NCBI RefSeq assembly: GCF_037154075.1 | Contig: NZ_JBANRJ010000001.1 | Coordinates: forward strand, 4,831,501-4,895,500 | Direction: 5' to 3' | Source of the DNA: Sphingobium aromaticiconvertens | GTDB taxonomy: Bacteria > Pseudomonadota > Alphaproteobacteria > Sphingomonadales > Sphingomonadaceae | Length of the DNA stretch: 64,000 bases | Shown here: positions 49,097 through 57,368 of the stretch, piece after piece | Position numbering within the stretch: position 1 is the stretch's first letter | How the letters are laid out: the number at the start of each line of letters is the position of its first letter | Translations under genes and position numbers: made by a program | Notes under the pieces: generated by a model | The model's database searches: none | Seen by the model: the letters and a program-made list of their open reading frames with translations, nothing else | What the model was told of the DNA's origin: nothing

Positions 49097-49318
49097 CCGG
49101 TACTCCGCAAGGGGTTTAAAATGGGAACGCGGTGCGGATGGCCTGTGCTGTCCTGATCCGAGGCTGTCCCTGCAACTGTAAATGGCGAGCGTGATGCATA
49201 GGGGTGAAAGACCGGAAAGGTCATTTCGCCAGCCACTGGGCCGGACGATGCAGCAGCATCCAGAGCCTGGGAAGGCCGTGCATCAGGCGATGACCCATGA
49301 GCCAGGAGACCTGCCAGC
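49097..49318 (+). ncRNA. cobalamin (B12) riboswitch
   Basis: Conserved blocks appear in the right order: AAAATGGGAACGCGGTGCGG (about 49118), CTGTCCCTGCAACTGTAA (about 49165), the B12 box GCCACTGG (49232-49239) and the closing block GAGCCAGGAGACCTGCC (49299-49315). It lies 196 bases before a BtuB-like gene on the same strand. Adenosylcobalamin binding is expected to reduce receptor expression. The long leader between riboswitch and start codon should hold the expression platform. Confidence 0.9.
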
Positions 49319-49513
49319 GCACCGGTCGCTCTTGCCTTGGTCCAGGGGATGGTCATGGCACGGTCTTTCTCCGTCTGAGCGACGAACCTGTGCGGCCGGG
49401 GCCGCATCAGTGCGTGGTGTCGGGCGACAAGCGCCCACCCGTCTTCGCGCATCGACCGATCAACCCTGATCGGCACGCCCCGCCGCCTCATGCTCAGGCG
49501 CGGGGGAATGACC

Positions 49514-51454
49514 ATGTTCAAGACCAGTTTCGTGTCGCTTTTGGCCATAGCAGTGGCGACACCCGCCTTTGCCCAGGCTGATCCCAACCAACTCCCGATG
49601 GGCTATGCGGGCGAACCAATCGTCATCACCGCCTCCCGATCGGGCGAGGGCGTGCCAGTGAGTCAGCTCGGCGCATCGGTGACGGTGCTTGAGGCACAGA
49701 CGCTCGACAATCGCCAGACGCGCATCGTGTCCGACATATTGCGCGACGTGCCCGGCCTGGCGATCAGCCGTAGCGGCGCGATCGGCAGCCCGACGCAGGT
49801 GCGCATCCGCGGGTCGGAGGGCAACCATGTGCTGGTTCTGATCGACGGGATCGAGGCGGCCGACCCTTATCAGGGCGAATATGATTTCGGCACGCTGCTC
49901 GCGGACCCTGCGGCCCGGATAGAAGTGCTGCGCGGTCAGCAATCGTCGCTCTATGGGTCGGATGCCATTGGCGGCGTCATTCATTACATCACCCTGACAG
50001 GCGCCGAAGCGCCGGGGTTCAGCGCCCGCGCGGAAGGGGGCTCCTTTGGCACCTATAGCGGCAGCGCGCGCACCGCGGGCGTTGCAGGCACCCTCGATTA
50101 CGCGGTGTCCGGGACTTATTATCACACGCGCGGCACGCCGACCGCCCGCCTTGGCACGCGTGACGTCGGGTCGGACAATGCGGGCTTCAGCGCCAAGCTG
50201 ATCTGGTCCCCCTCTGACAATTTCAAGCTGATCGGGGTTGCCCGCTACAGCTATACCGACGTGGACACCAACAACAATGAGAGCGATCCGGCCAGCCCGC
50301 TGTTCGGCACCATCGTCGACACCCCCGGCGCCTATCAGAAGAATGAAGGTTTTTACGGCCTGTTGCGCGCCGAGTTCACGGCGCTTGATGGTCGCTGGAC
50401 CAATGCGCTGTCCGGCCAGATCGCTGACACAACGCGCAAAGGCTTTATCGCGTCCGGCCTCGATTATGGCGACAAGGGGCAGCGCTATAAGGGATCGTTC
50501 ACCAGCAGCCTGAAGTTCGGCACCGATACGGTCGTCCACCGCCTGACCGCCGCCGTCGATGTCGAGCGCGAGCAGTTCCAGAACATCACCCCCTCCCCCT
50601 TCGCCTTTCAGGGCAAGCGCCACACCGACAATGTCGGTCTGGTCGGGCAATATGAGCTGCTGGTCGACGAGGCGCTTTCGCTGGGCGCCTCGATACGCCG
50701 GGATGAAAATAATCGCTTCGACGACACCACCACATGGCGCGCGCAGGGCAGCTATCGCTTCGCCACCGGCACGCGCATCCGTGGCGCCTATGGCACGGGC
50801 GTCAAGAATCCCGGCTATTTCGAACTGTTTGGCTTTACCGACGGCCAGTATATCGGCAACCCGAACCTGAAGCCTGAAAAGTCGCAAGGCTGGGAAGCCG
50901 GCATCGAACAGAGCATCGGTGGCGACAAGGCGACGATCGGCGCGACCTGGTTCGACAGCAAGCTGAAGGACGAGATTTACACAACCTACCCCGCACCCGA
51001 TTTCATCGCGACGCCGGGCAATCGCACCACCGACTCCAAACAGCATGGTCTGGAGGTTTTCGTCAGCGCACGGCCGATCCCGCAGATCCGGTTGGACGCC
51101 GCCTATACCTATCTGAAAGCCCGAGAGGATGGCATCGTCGAAGTCCGGCGGCCCAAGCATATCGGCAGCTTCAACACGACCGTCTTTAGCACCGACCAGC
51201 GCTTCTCGGGCACGCTGACGCTGCGTTATAATGGGCGGCAGGAGGATGTGGCCTTTACTGATCCGAGCTTTATCCCGGTTCGGGTCAGCCTGCGTGACTA
51301 TGTGCTCGTCAACCTGAACGCCGAATATAAGCTGCGGGACAATATTGCGATCTTCGGTCGGGTCGAGAATCTGACCGACGAGCAGTATGAGGAAGTGTTC
51401 AGCTTCGCCACGCAGGGTCGCGCAGCCTATGGCGGTGTGCGCGTGCGCTTCTAA
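49514..51454 (+). CDS. btuB: BtuB-like TonB-dependent vitamin B12 receptor
   Basis: 646 residues. Signal peptide FKTSFVSLLAIAVATPAFAQ, TonB-box-like PIVITASRSGEGVP, plug TRIVSDILRDVPGLAISRSG, QVRIRGSEGNHVLVLIDGIE and VLRGQQSSLYGSDAIGGVIH, then a 22-strand barrel ending GGVRVRF with terminal Phe. The B12 riboswitch upstream decides the substrate. The ATG at 49514 follows GGGGGA by 7 bases; 49508 is an alternative. It converges on the ApbE operon. Confidence 0.92.
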   Translation: MFKTSFVSLLAIAVATPAFAQADPNQLPMGYAGEPIVITASRSGEGVPVSQLGASVTVLEAQTLDNRQTRIVSDILRDVPGLAISRSGAIGSPTQVRIRGSEGNHVLVLIDGIEAADPYQGEYDFGTLLADPAARIEVLRGQQSSLYGSDAIGGVIHYITLTGAEAPGFSARAEGGSFGTYSGSARTAGVAGTLDYAVSGTYYHTRGTPTARLGTRDVGSDNAGFSAKLIWSPSDNFKLIGVARYSYTDVDTNNNESDPASPLFGTIVDTPGAYQKNEGFYGLLRAEFTALDGRWTNALSGQIADTTRKGFIASGLDYGDKGQRYKGSFTSSLKFGTDTVVHRLTAAVDVEREQFQNITPSPFAFQGKRHTDNVGLVGQYELLVDEALSLGASIRRDENNRFDDTTTWRAQGSYRFATGTRIRGAYGTGVKNPGYFELFGFTDGQYIGNPNLKPEKSQGWEAGIEQSIGGDKATIGATWFDSKLKDEIYTTYPAPDFIATPGNRTTDSKQHGLEVFVSARPIPQIRLDAAYTYLKAREDGIVEVRRPKHIGSFNTTVFSTDQRFSGTLTLRYNGRQEDVAFTDPSFIPVRVSLRDYVLVNLNAEYKLRDNIAIFGRVENLTDEQYEEVFSFATQGRAAYGGVRVRF

Positions 51455-51486
51455 AGATGACGGGGAGGGCCTGGGCGCTCTCCCCC

Positions 51487-52449
51487 CTAGTCCAGCATCG
51501 CGGCGAGCGCGGGGGTCATATATTCACGCCCCCTCGCCCCTTCGCGCCGGATCAGCAACGCAGCCAGCCCTTCGCGAGTAGCGAGCGCCATGCCCCGGTC
51601 GGGACCAAGAACAGTGATGGCAGTCGCCCAGGCGTCGGCCAGCATCGCCTGCGGGTGCAGGACCGACACGGAGGCCACGTCATTGGCGATCGGCGCGCCG
51701 CTGGCTGGGTCGATACTGTGCGACAGGCGGCCATCGGCGGAAGGACGGAAGCGGCGATAATCACCCGAGGTCGCGACCGACAGGCCGCAGAGCGCCACGC
51801 GCAGGACCGGCAGAGCCAGACCGGGCGGCGATTCAAGATCCACCCACCAGGGTTGCATGTCGGGCTTCACTCCCGCCCCGCGCAGTTCGCCGCCAATCTC
51901 CACCAGAAAACTGACGATACCCATGGCCGTCAGCGCGTCAGCTATGGCGTCGACGGCAAACCCCTTGGCAATACCCGACAGGTCGAGCGCGACATCCCGC
52001 AGGCGGCGCGCCTCTCCGTCTGCCAGTTCAATGGTCCGCCACGGCGGCGCGACCGGCGCGACGGGGGCAGTACCGATACGCTGTGAGGGGCCAAAACCCC
52101 ACGCCTCCACGGCATGGCCGATCGCGGGATCGAAGGCGCCGTCGCTGATCCGGGCCATGTCCAGCCCGGCGCGCATTACCGTCATCAGATCCTCGGGCAG
52201 CGCAACCCATTCCCCCGCCAGCGTCCGGTTGAAACGGCTGATGTCCGATGCCACTTCCCAGTTGCTCATCTGGGCGATGACGCGGGCCAGAACAGCCTCG
52301 ATCGCCTCAAGGCAGTCAGAGGGCGGATCAACAAGCTGCGCCGACCAACTGGTGCCCATCGTCAGCCCGGCAAGGCGAACGACGGGACCATGGCGCATCC
52401 GCCCGGCAAACTGGTCGGGCGACAGGTCGGCCGGAATAGCGACCCGCAA
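51487..52449 (-). CDS. apbE: ApbE-family FAD:protein FMN transferase
   Basis: 320 residues from a TTG at 52449 (an ATG at 52398 is possible). MGTSWSAQLV, LSGIAKGFAVDAIADAL, LVEIGGELRGAGVKPD, HSIDPASGAPIANDVASVSV and LADAWATAITVLGPD are ApbE signatures, including the Mg-binding D/T region. It attaches FMN through a phosphoester to Thr in target proteins carrying a Dxx(S/T)GAT motif. That motif (DGITGAT) occurs in the DUF2271 protein two genes upstream. No Sec leader is obvious, but related ApbE act outside the cytoplasm. Confidence 0.9.
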   Translation of the reverse strand: MRVAIPADLSPDQFAGRMRHGPVVRLAGLTMGTSWSAQLVDPPSDCLEAIEAVLARVIAQMSNWEVASDISRFNRTLAGEWVALPEDLMTVMRAGLDMARISDGAFDPAIGHAVEAWGFGPSQRIGTAPVAPVAPPWRTIELADGEARRLRDVALDLSGIAKGFAVDAIADALTAMGIVSFLVEIGGELRGAGVKPDMQPWWVDLESPPGLALPVLRVALCGLSVATSGDYRRFRPSADGRLSHSIDPASGAPIANDVASVSVLHPQAMLADAWATAITVLGPDRGMALATREGLAALLIRREGARGREYMTPALAAMLD

Positions 52450-52466
52450 GCCGGTCGATGCGACGG

Positions 52467-53357
52467 TCAGGGCGCGAGCACTTCCAGCGTCGTGACATAG
52501 GATGCGCGGCGCGCGGGCGGGCCGGCCGGCGCGGCAGGACGCGGGGCTGGCGAAGCGCCCGCAGCAGCACCCTGACCACCGGGGCCACCGGGGCTGCCCG
52601 GACCACCTTCACGACCGCCACCAACCGATGCGTTCAGCCAGTACATGCCCGGTTCCGGCCAGGTCACGGTCAACTTGCCGGCCTTGTCGGTCTTGAGGTC
52701 CATCTGCTTCAGCGCATCGCGATAGCGGATGCCGCCGGGGATCACCGTGACCGCCAGGTCAGCGGCGGGCTTCCCATCGAGCAGGAACTGGAAGCTGGCC
52801 GCCTCCCCCGCGATCAGGTCGTTGGGATGGGTGACGGGCACCAGTTCGATGCCCACGCCGGTCGGCTTGAAGATCGTGGTAGTGGGCGCGCCCAGCGTCA
52901 CGAAAATCTCGTTGCGGCTGGCGGCTTCCGATGTGCGGACATCGGTCGCGCCCGCAGGGATAGCAGCAACCAGCGTTTCCTTGGTCGTACCGCGCGGCAG
53001 CCGCACCTGCTTGCCGTTCAGCGTATAGCTGCCCATGATGCCCGACGACACCGACGCGATACGATAGGTGCCCTGCTGGGTCAGATGCACGTCGAAGGTC
53101 GAACGATATTTGCCCGTCGCCGGATTCTCGATCTTGACCTCCGTCCCGTCAGGCGCGGTTGCCTTGATCCCGTCGGTCCGCATCGGGTTATGTTCGAAAT
53201 AGAACAGGTCGTTGGAGACGGCGGCATCGACCGTCACCCAGCTATCGGTGCCCGACAGGACGGTGGAGGACGGCATCATCCACTGGCGATGGGCCTGCGC
53301 CGCGCCGGGGAGGAGAAGAGCGGCAAGCGCGCTCGCGATCAGAAGACGGGTTTTCAT
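52467..53357 (-). CDS. DUF4198 periplasmic protein
   Basis: 296 residues. Signal peptide LLIASALAALLLPGAAQAHR with the mature chain starting at His (HRQWMMPSSTV), a likely metal ligand as in other DUF4198/NikK-type proteins. Ig-like beta domains follow: DLFYFEHNPMRTDGIKATAP, QQGTYRIASVSSGIMGSYTL. The C-terminal 50 residues are Gly/Pro/Ala-rich (GGPGSPGGPGGQG). It lies between DUF2271 and ApbE, so it may present a metal or contact the flavoprotein. Confidence 0.88.
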   Translation of the reverse strand: MKTRLLIASALAALLLPGAAQAHRQWMMPSSTVLSGTDSWVTVDAAVSNDLFYFEHNPMRTDGIKATAPDGTEVKIENPATGKYRSTFDVHLTQQGTYRIASVSSGIMGSYTLNGKQVRLPRGTTKETLVAAIPAGATDVRTSEAASRNEIFVTLGAPTTTIFKPTGVGIELVPVTHPNDLIAGEAASFQFLLDGKPAADLAVTVIPGGIRYRDALKQMDLKTDKAGKLTVTWPEPGMYWLNASVGGGREGGPGSPGGPGGQGAAAGASPAPRPAAPAGPPARRASYVTTLEVLAP

Positions 53358-53369
53358 GGTATTTCCCCC

Positions 53370-53894
53370 TTATTTGCCGAAGCTGAGGCTGACTGCCCCC
53401 AATTCACTCGCACCCGCGGCCTTCACAACCGCGCCGGGCTTCGCAGGCCAGGTGAACGGCAGGCGCAGCAATTCGCGCCCGCCCACTTCCCGCGCAGCCT
53501 CGATCACCAGCGTATAATTGCCCGGACCAACGGCGCCGAGCGGCCCCTTGCCAACCGTGAAGACTTGTTTCTGTTCACCCGGCGCGCGGGTCGCGCCGGT
53601 GATGCCGTCGGCGGGGAACTTCATTGTCCGCCCGGACACGCGCCACCATTGGCGCACATCGCGTAGCCATTTAGTACCCTCGCCATTCTTCATGTCATAA
53701 TCATACCAGACCGACAGGGTGCGGGGGACGGCGCCCTCCTTTTCCAGCCAGATGGCGACATAGGGCCGATGATATTCGGCCACGGACAAACGCGGGATGG
53801 TGACGCTGAGCGTCATCGTCTGGGCGCTGGCGGGCGCAGCGGCGGCGGCCAGCGCAGCGGTACCGGTCAGCGCTAATTTATGGGCAATCTGCAT
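53370..53894 (-). CDS. DUF2271 periplasmic protein, predicted FMN carrier
   Basis: 174 residues. Signal peptide LALTGTAALAAAAAPASAQT. YHRPYVAIWLEKEGAVPRTL, WYDYDMKNGEGTKWLRDVRQ, WWRVSGRTMKFPADGITGAT are DUF2271 motifs. The DGITGAT stretch fits the ApbE consensus Dxx(S/T)GAT, so the last Thr (about residue 103) is the expected FMN site. It ends 13 bases before DUF4198. With PepSY and ApbE in the same operon it probably carries electrons outside the membrane. Confidence 0.88.
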   Translation of the reverse strand: MQIAHKLALTGTAALAAAAAPASAQTMTLSVTIPRLSVAEYHRPYVAIWLEKEGAVPRTLSVWYDYDMKNGEGTKWLRDVRQWWRVSGRTMKFPADGITGATRAPGEQKQVFTVGKGPLGAVGPGNYTLVIEAAREVGGRELLRLPFTWPAKPGAVVKAAGASELGAVSLSFGK

Positions 53895-53909
53895 CGGGTT
53901 ATTCCCCCC

Positions 53910-54554
53910 TCAATGAATGAAGACGATGGCAAGAACAGCGGGCAAGGCAAGGCCAATCACGACCAGCGGCCATGTGCTGGGGCGCTTGGCCGCATGAAGT
54001 TGCAGCAGCAGCAGTCCGGTCAGCGCGAACAGGAAGCAGGCGATCGAGAAGATGTCGATGAACCACTTCCACACCGCCCCGGCGTTGCGGCCTTTGTGCA
54101 GGTCGTTCAGATAGCTGATCCAGCCGCGCGAGGTCGCCTCGCTGGTGACGGCGCCCGTCTCCCGGTCGATCGCGACCCAGCCGTCGCCGCCGGGGCGTGG
54201 CAAGGCCAGATAGATTTCGCCGGCGGACCATTCGGCCTCGCCGGTGCCACGTTGGCCGATTTCCTTTTGCACCCATTGCGCCACCGCGCCGGGCAGCGGC
54301 TTCTTGGCATCAGGGGCATCGTCGGGCGCAACCTGCTTCAACAGCGCGGTCGGCAGCGTAGCCGCCTTCTCCACCGTTTGCGGCGATCCTTCCACGTCAG
54401 CGGCGTGGTTGAGCGTGATCCCGGTGAACGCGAACAGCAGCAGGCCGATAAGGCTGATGGCGGAACTGACCCAATGCCAGGTATGCAGCTGTTTGAGCCA
54501 GAAGGCCTTGGGGCTTTTCTTGCGGCCGCCGGATTTCAAGGATTTGGCGGACAT
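53910..54554 (-). CDS. PepSY-associated membrane protein
   Basis: 214 residues. Three membrane spans: WVSSAISLIGLLLFAFTGIT, WFIDIFSIACFLFALTGLLL, LVVIGLALPAVLAIVFIH. Between the first two lies a PepSY-like periplasmic region (EIYLALPRPGGDGWVAIDRE, TGAVTSEATSRGWISYLNDL). His and Trp near the first span (LHTWHW) may bind haem. Such proteins pass electrons across the membrane, as in FpvG-type ferric reductases. First gene of the operon; a Fur-like box lies upstream (54602). The ATG at 54554 gives the natural N-terminus. Confidence 0.85.
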   Translation of the reverse strand: MSAKSLKSGGRKKSPKAFWLKQLHTWHWVSSAISLIGLLLFAFTGITLNHAADVEGSPQTVEKAATLPTALLKQVAPDDAPDAKKPLPGAVAQWVQKEIGQRGTGEAEWSAGEIYLALPRPGGDGWVAIDRETGAVTSEATSRGWISYLNDLHKGRNAGAVWKWFIDIFSIACFLFALTGLLLLQLHAAKRPSTWPLVVIGLALPAVLAIVFIH

Positions 54555-54601
54555 CTGGCGTTGCACGGACTCGATAAGAAGAAGATAGCGCGCGATAACG
54601 C

Positions 54602-54620
54602 GAACGACTCTCAATTGCAA
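54602..54620. promoter_or_regulatory. Fur-like box in the divergent PepSY/efflux promoter
   Basis: GAACGACTCTCAATTGCAA resembles alphaproteobacterial Fur sites with GAATGA-TCTCAATTGCA-type layout. It sits between the PepSY operon (start 54554) and the cation efflux gene (TTG 54640 or ATG 54730), implying iron control of one or both (inference). A TTGTA...TACAA inverted repeat lies at about 54640-54657. Confidence 0.45.
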
Positions 54621-54729
54621 ACCAAGATGCAGGAGAAAATTGTATCGAAATGTACAACAGGACACGCCGTTCTTCAGCCTCCCCCGGCGCGAAGGAACCG
54701 CATGGATCGCTGTCCGTTTCCGATCCGCA

Positions 54730-55722
54730 ATGAACGCTCGCTCCTCCCACTTGCCGCGCGGGCACCTGGCCCATATCCGCGCCAACATCGTTCTGTACGG
54801 CGCGCTGGCAGCCAATCTGGGGATCGCCGTCGCCAAATTCGTCGCGGCGGGGATCAGTGGCTCGTCGGCCATGCTGACAGAGGGGGTGCATTCGCTGGTC
54901 GACAGCGGCAATCAGCTATTGCTGCTCTACGGCCAGCATCGCGCCGCCCGGCCGCCCGATCGCGCCCACCCCTTCGGCTATGGGCGGGAGCTGTATTTCT
55001 GGGCCTTCGTCGTCGCGATCCTGATTTTCGCCGTGGGCGCTGGTGTCTCCATCTATGAAGGTTGGGTGCATATCCGCGCGCCGGAGCCGTTGCGCGATCC
55101 CACGATCAACTATGTCGTGCTGGGCATCGCCGTCGCGCTGGAGGGAACATCCTGGGCCATAGCGGTGCGCGAATTCAACGCTCGGCGGCGCGGGGTCGGC
55201 TGGTGGCTGTCAGTGCGGCGATCGAAAGATCCGGCAGGCTTCATCGTGTTGTTCGAGGATAGCGCCGCGCTGATCGGGTTGTTGATCGCGGGCATCGGCG
55301 TGTGGGCCAGCCACCATTATGCCGACCCGCGGCTGGACGGCGTGGCGTCTATCGCGATCGGGCTGGTACTGGCGGGGGTGGCGATGTTGCTGGCGCGCGA
55401 GGCCAAGGGGCTGCTGATCGGGGAGAGTGCGGACCCGGCCCTGATCGACACCATCTGGCAGGCACTGGAGCGGCGATCGCAGATCACCACGGTCAATCAT
55501 GTCCGCACCATCCACACCGCGCCGGATGCGGTGTTCGTGGCGATCAGCGCGGACTTTGAGGACAGCCTAAGCATGGGCGCGGGCGAGACGCTGATCGAAG
55601 CGATAGAAGCAGAGTTGAAGGCCGCGATCCCGACATTGACCTCCATCTATATCCGTCCCGAGAAGAGCGAGGATGCTGTTATTCAGACCGGGGCGGGACC
55701 GATTACACGAACAAGTGAATGA
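54730..55722 (+). CDS. cation diffusion facilitator family efflux protein
   Basis: 330 residues from the ATG at 54730. A TTG at 54640 with AGGAG gives 30 extra residues and is possible. Spans with metal site SSAMLTEGVHSLVDSGNQLL (His and Asp on one span) and the second site FEDSAALIGLLIAG. A long charged stretch follows span 4 (VREFNARRRGVGWWLSVRRS). The C-terminal cytoplasmic domain has TVNHVRTIHTAPDAVFVAIS. It expels divalent metal (Zn, Fe, Co) by proton exchange. Divergence from the redox operon and the Fur-like box favours iron (inference). Confidence 0.88.
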   Translation: MNARSSHLPRGHLAHIRANIVLYGALAANLGIAVAKFVAAGISGSSAMLTEGVHSLVDSGNQLLLLYGQHRAARPPDRAHPFGYGRELYFWAFVVAILIFAVGAGVSIYEGWVHIRAPEPLRDPTINYVVLGIAVALEGTSWAIAVREFNARRRGVGWWLSVRRSKDPAGFIVLFEDSAALIGLLIAGIGVWASHHYADPRLDGVASIAIGLVLAGVAMLLAREAKGLLIGESADPALIDTIWQALERRSQITTVNHVRTIHTAPDAVFVAISADFEDSLSMGAGETLIEAIEAELKAAIPTLTSIYIRPEKSEDAVIQTGAGPITRTSE

Positions 55723-56134
55723 CCTCTGCCTCCGGCATCGCCGATTCGACCAGCAGCGTGCGGTGGCAACAGGCGGGATCACGTTCGAAACAGAGCAGCA
55801 CGGTTGGCCGATCCCGCGCCATGTCGACCAGTTGCAGGGCCGCCAGTTGCGCTTCGGGCAGGTCGAGTTGCGCGCCATAGATGCGCGTGAGATCGGCATG
55901 GCGGCCTCTACGCGCTGCCTCGCGCCCATCGGGCGGCGTTCCAAGCGCCTTGAAGCCGATATAGTCGATCCCCGCTTCCCGTAACGCGGCGGCAAGAACA
56001 TTCTTTGAGAATCCGGGGCGGCGCGAAAGTGGCACTGCGCGCACATCCGCCAAAAGGGTCACGCCTGCCTGATTGAGCCGCGCAATGAAATCAGCCTGCG
56101 TTGCGCCCTCATAGCCGATGGTGAAAATCTGCAT
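55703..56134 (-). CDS. DUF488 family protein
   Basis: 143 residues. IFTIGYEGATQADFIARLNQ, LLADVRAVPLSRRPGFSKN, LLCFERDPACCHRTLLVE are standard DUF488 motifs (DVR..P.SR.pgFsk; C.E.....CHR). Function is not firmly known; a nucleic-acid or thiol role has been suggested from the CHR motif. Its 3' end overlaps the cation efflux gene by 20 bases (convergent). Confidence 0.88.
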   Translation of the reverse strand: MQIFTIGYEGATQADFIARLNQAGVTLLADVRAVPLSRRPGFSKNVLAAALREAGIDYIGFKALGTPPDGREAARRGRHADLTRIYGAQLDLPEAQLAALQLVDMARDRPTVLLCFERDPACCHRTLLVESAMPEAEVIHLFV

Positions 56135-56226
56135 GGCGTTGATGTGGTACAGCAACGCAGTTGGATCAATGGTGGACGGACCCTAAAGTCCGCTCATGGG
56201 TTGAGGGCGCAACGCAGAGGAGGCGC

Positions 56227-56673
56227 ATGATGATCGATCCCTTGAGCAGCTGGATGCGATGGAATGACATGGCGCTCGCCATGATGACCAACAGTGCGAA
56301 GATGGGCGAGGCGTGGATGGCATCGGGCCGGGTGATCGACCATCGGCTGGGGCTGCTCCGCGCCGATGCCGGATCGGTCGCCGCGCAGGGTGAACTGGCG
56401 CGGATGGTGCCGGAAAAGATGGCCGCGTTCAGCCAGAGCGGCTGGGCGGCCATGTCTGGCTGGTGGGCGATGCAGAGCGACATGATGAGGCTGGGACAGG
56501 ATATAGCATTCAGCGCCTTGCGGATGCAGTCCCCTGGCCCGCAGGCCATGCGCGCATCGATGGCCCGCTCCCAGCGGGTCGCGGGCAAGATGACGAAAGC
56601 GGCGACGGCAATGGTGACGCCGGTGCATAAGACCGTCACCGCCAACGACCGGCGCTTGAAGAAGACGCGCTAA
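56227..56673 (+). CDS. small helical protein (phasin-like?)
   Basis: 148 residues from the ATG at 56227 after GAGGAGG. Met-, Ala- and Trp-rich: MIDPLSSWMRWNDMALAMMT, WAAMSGWWAMQSDMMRLGQD, then a basic tail (ARSQRVAGKMTKAATAMVTP, DRRLKKTR). The amphipathic helical middle plus basic tail recalls small phasin/PHA-associated proteins, but no clear motif is present. It is a lone gene between convergent DUF488 and apt. Confidence 0.55.
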   Translation: MMIDPLSSWMRWNDMALAMMTNSAKMGEAWMASGRVIDHRLGLLRADAGSVAAQGELARMVPEKMAAFSQSGWAAMSGWWAMQSDMMRLGQDIAFSALRMQSPGPQAMRASMARSQRVAGKMTKAATAMVTPVHKTVTANDRRLKKTR

Positions 56674-56748
56674 GGCAGAATGCAGCGCCGATCGCATCGG
56701 ATCGGCTGCGCCAAACCGCCTCCTATCGCACCAATGCAAGCCTGACGA

Positions 56749-57285
56749 TCAGTGGCCCGGAAAAGCCATTAGCGCGGCGGTAGCGATGCCGTCGTCCGCC
56801 AGCGCCTTCATGCCTCCAAGATCAGGCAGGTCGATGGCAAAGAGCGCCATGAGGACGCTGGCGCCCTGTTCGCGCAGGAGCTGCGCAGCGGCGAGCGCAG
56901 TGCCACCCGTGGCAATCAGGTCGTCGACCAGCAGCACGCGGGTGCCGCGCGGCACCTGCCCTTCATGCATTTCGAGCCGGTCGGTGCCATATTCCAGCAC
57001 ATAATCAATACCCACGGTTTTGCCCGGCAGCTTGCCCGCCTTGCGCACCGGCACAAAACCCGTGCCCAGTTCCAGCGCCAGCGCCGCCCCCAGGATGAAA
57101 CCGCGTGCCTCGACTCCGACAACGAGATCGACGTCAAGCGGACGGGCCAACGCCGCCATCGCATCGACCAGATCACGCAATCCTTTCGGATCGGCGAGCA
57201 GCGTCGTGATGTCGCGAAACTGGATACCGGGCTTCGGAAAATCCGGGATGGTGCGGACCAGGTCGATCAGGCTCTGCGTCATCAT
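56749..57285 (-). CDS. apt: adenine phosphoribosyltransferase
   Basis: 178 residues. [20 protein letters not shown] is the Apt N-terminal signature; [19 protein letters not shown] and the PRPP motif [20 protein letters not shown] follow. It salvages adenine to AMP with PRPP. The start at 57285 (second ATG at 57282) follows GAGGA. Situated after the cytochrome bc1 operon and separated from it by a terminator hairpin. Confidence 0.95.
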   Translation of the reverse strand: MMTQSLIDLVRTIPDFPKPGIQFRDITTLLADPKGLRDLVDAMAALARPLDVDLVVGVEARGFILGAALALELGTGFVPVRKAGKLPGKTVGIDYVLEYGTDRLEMHEGQVPRGTRVLLVDDLIATGGTALAAAQLLREQGASVLMALFAIDLPDLGGMKALADDGIATAALMAFPGH

Positions 57286-57302
57286 AGCGTTCCTCGCATG
57301 CA

Positions 57303-57337
57303 AAGGGGGCGCAAGTCCTCGCGGACCGCGCCCCCTT
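57303..57337. terminator. terminator between petC and apt
   Basis: AAGGGGGCGC (57303-57312) pairs with GCGCCCCCTT (57328-57337), a 10-bp stem with a 15-base loop. It ends the petABC transcript on the minus strand, just before the apt ribosome site. Confidence 0.75.
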
Positions 57338-57368
57338 ATTATCTTTCAGCCCCGAAGGACGGCTGCCG

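Noticed and set aside
49460..51160. 566-codon open frame on the minus strand
   Set aside because: Antisense to btuB, which has signal peptide, plug and riboswitch support.
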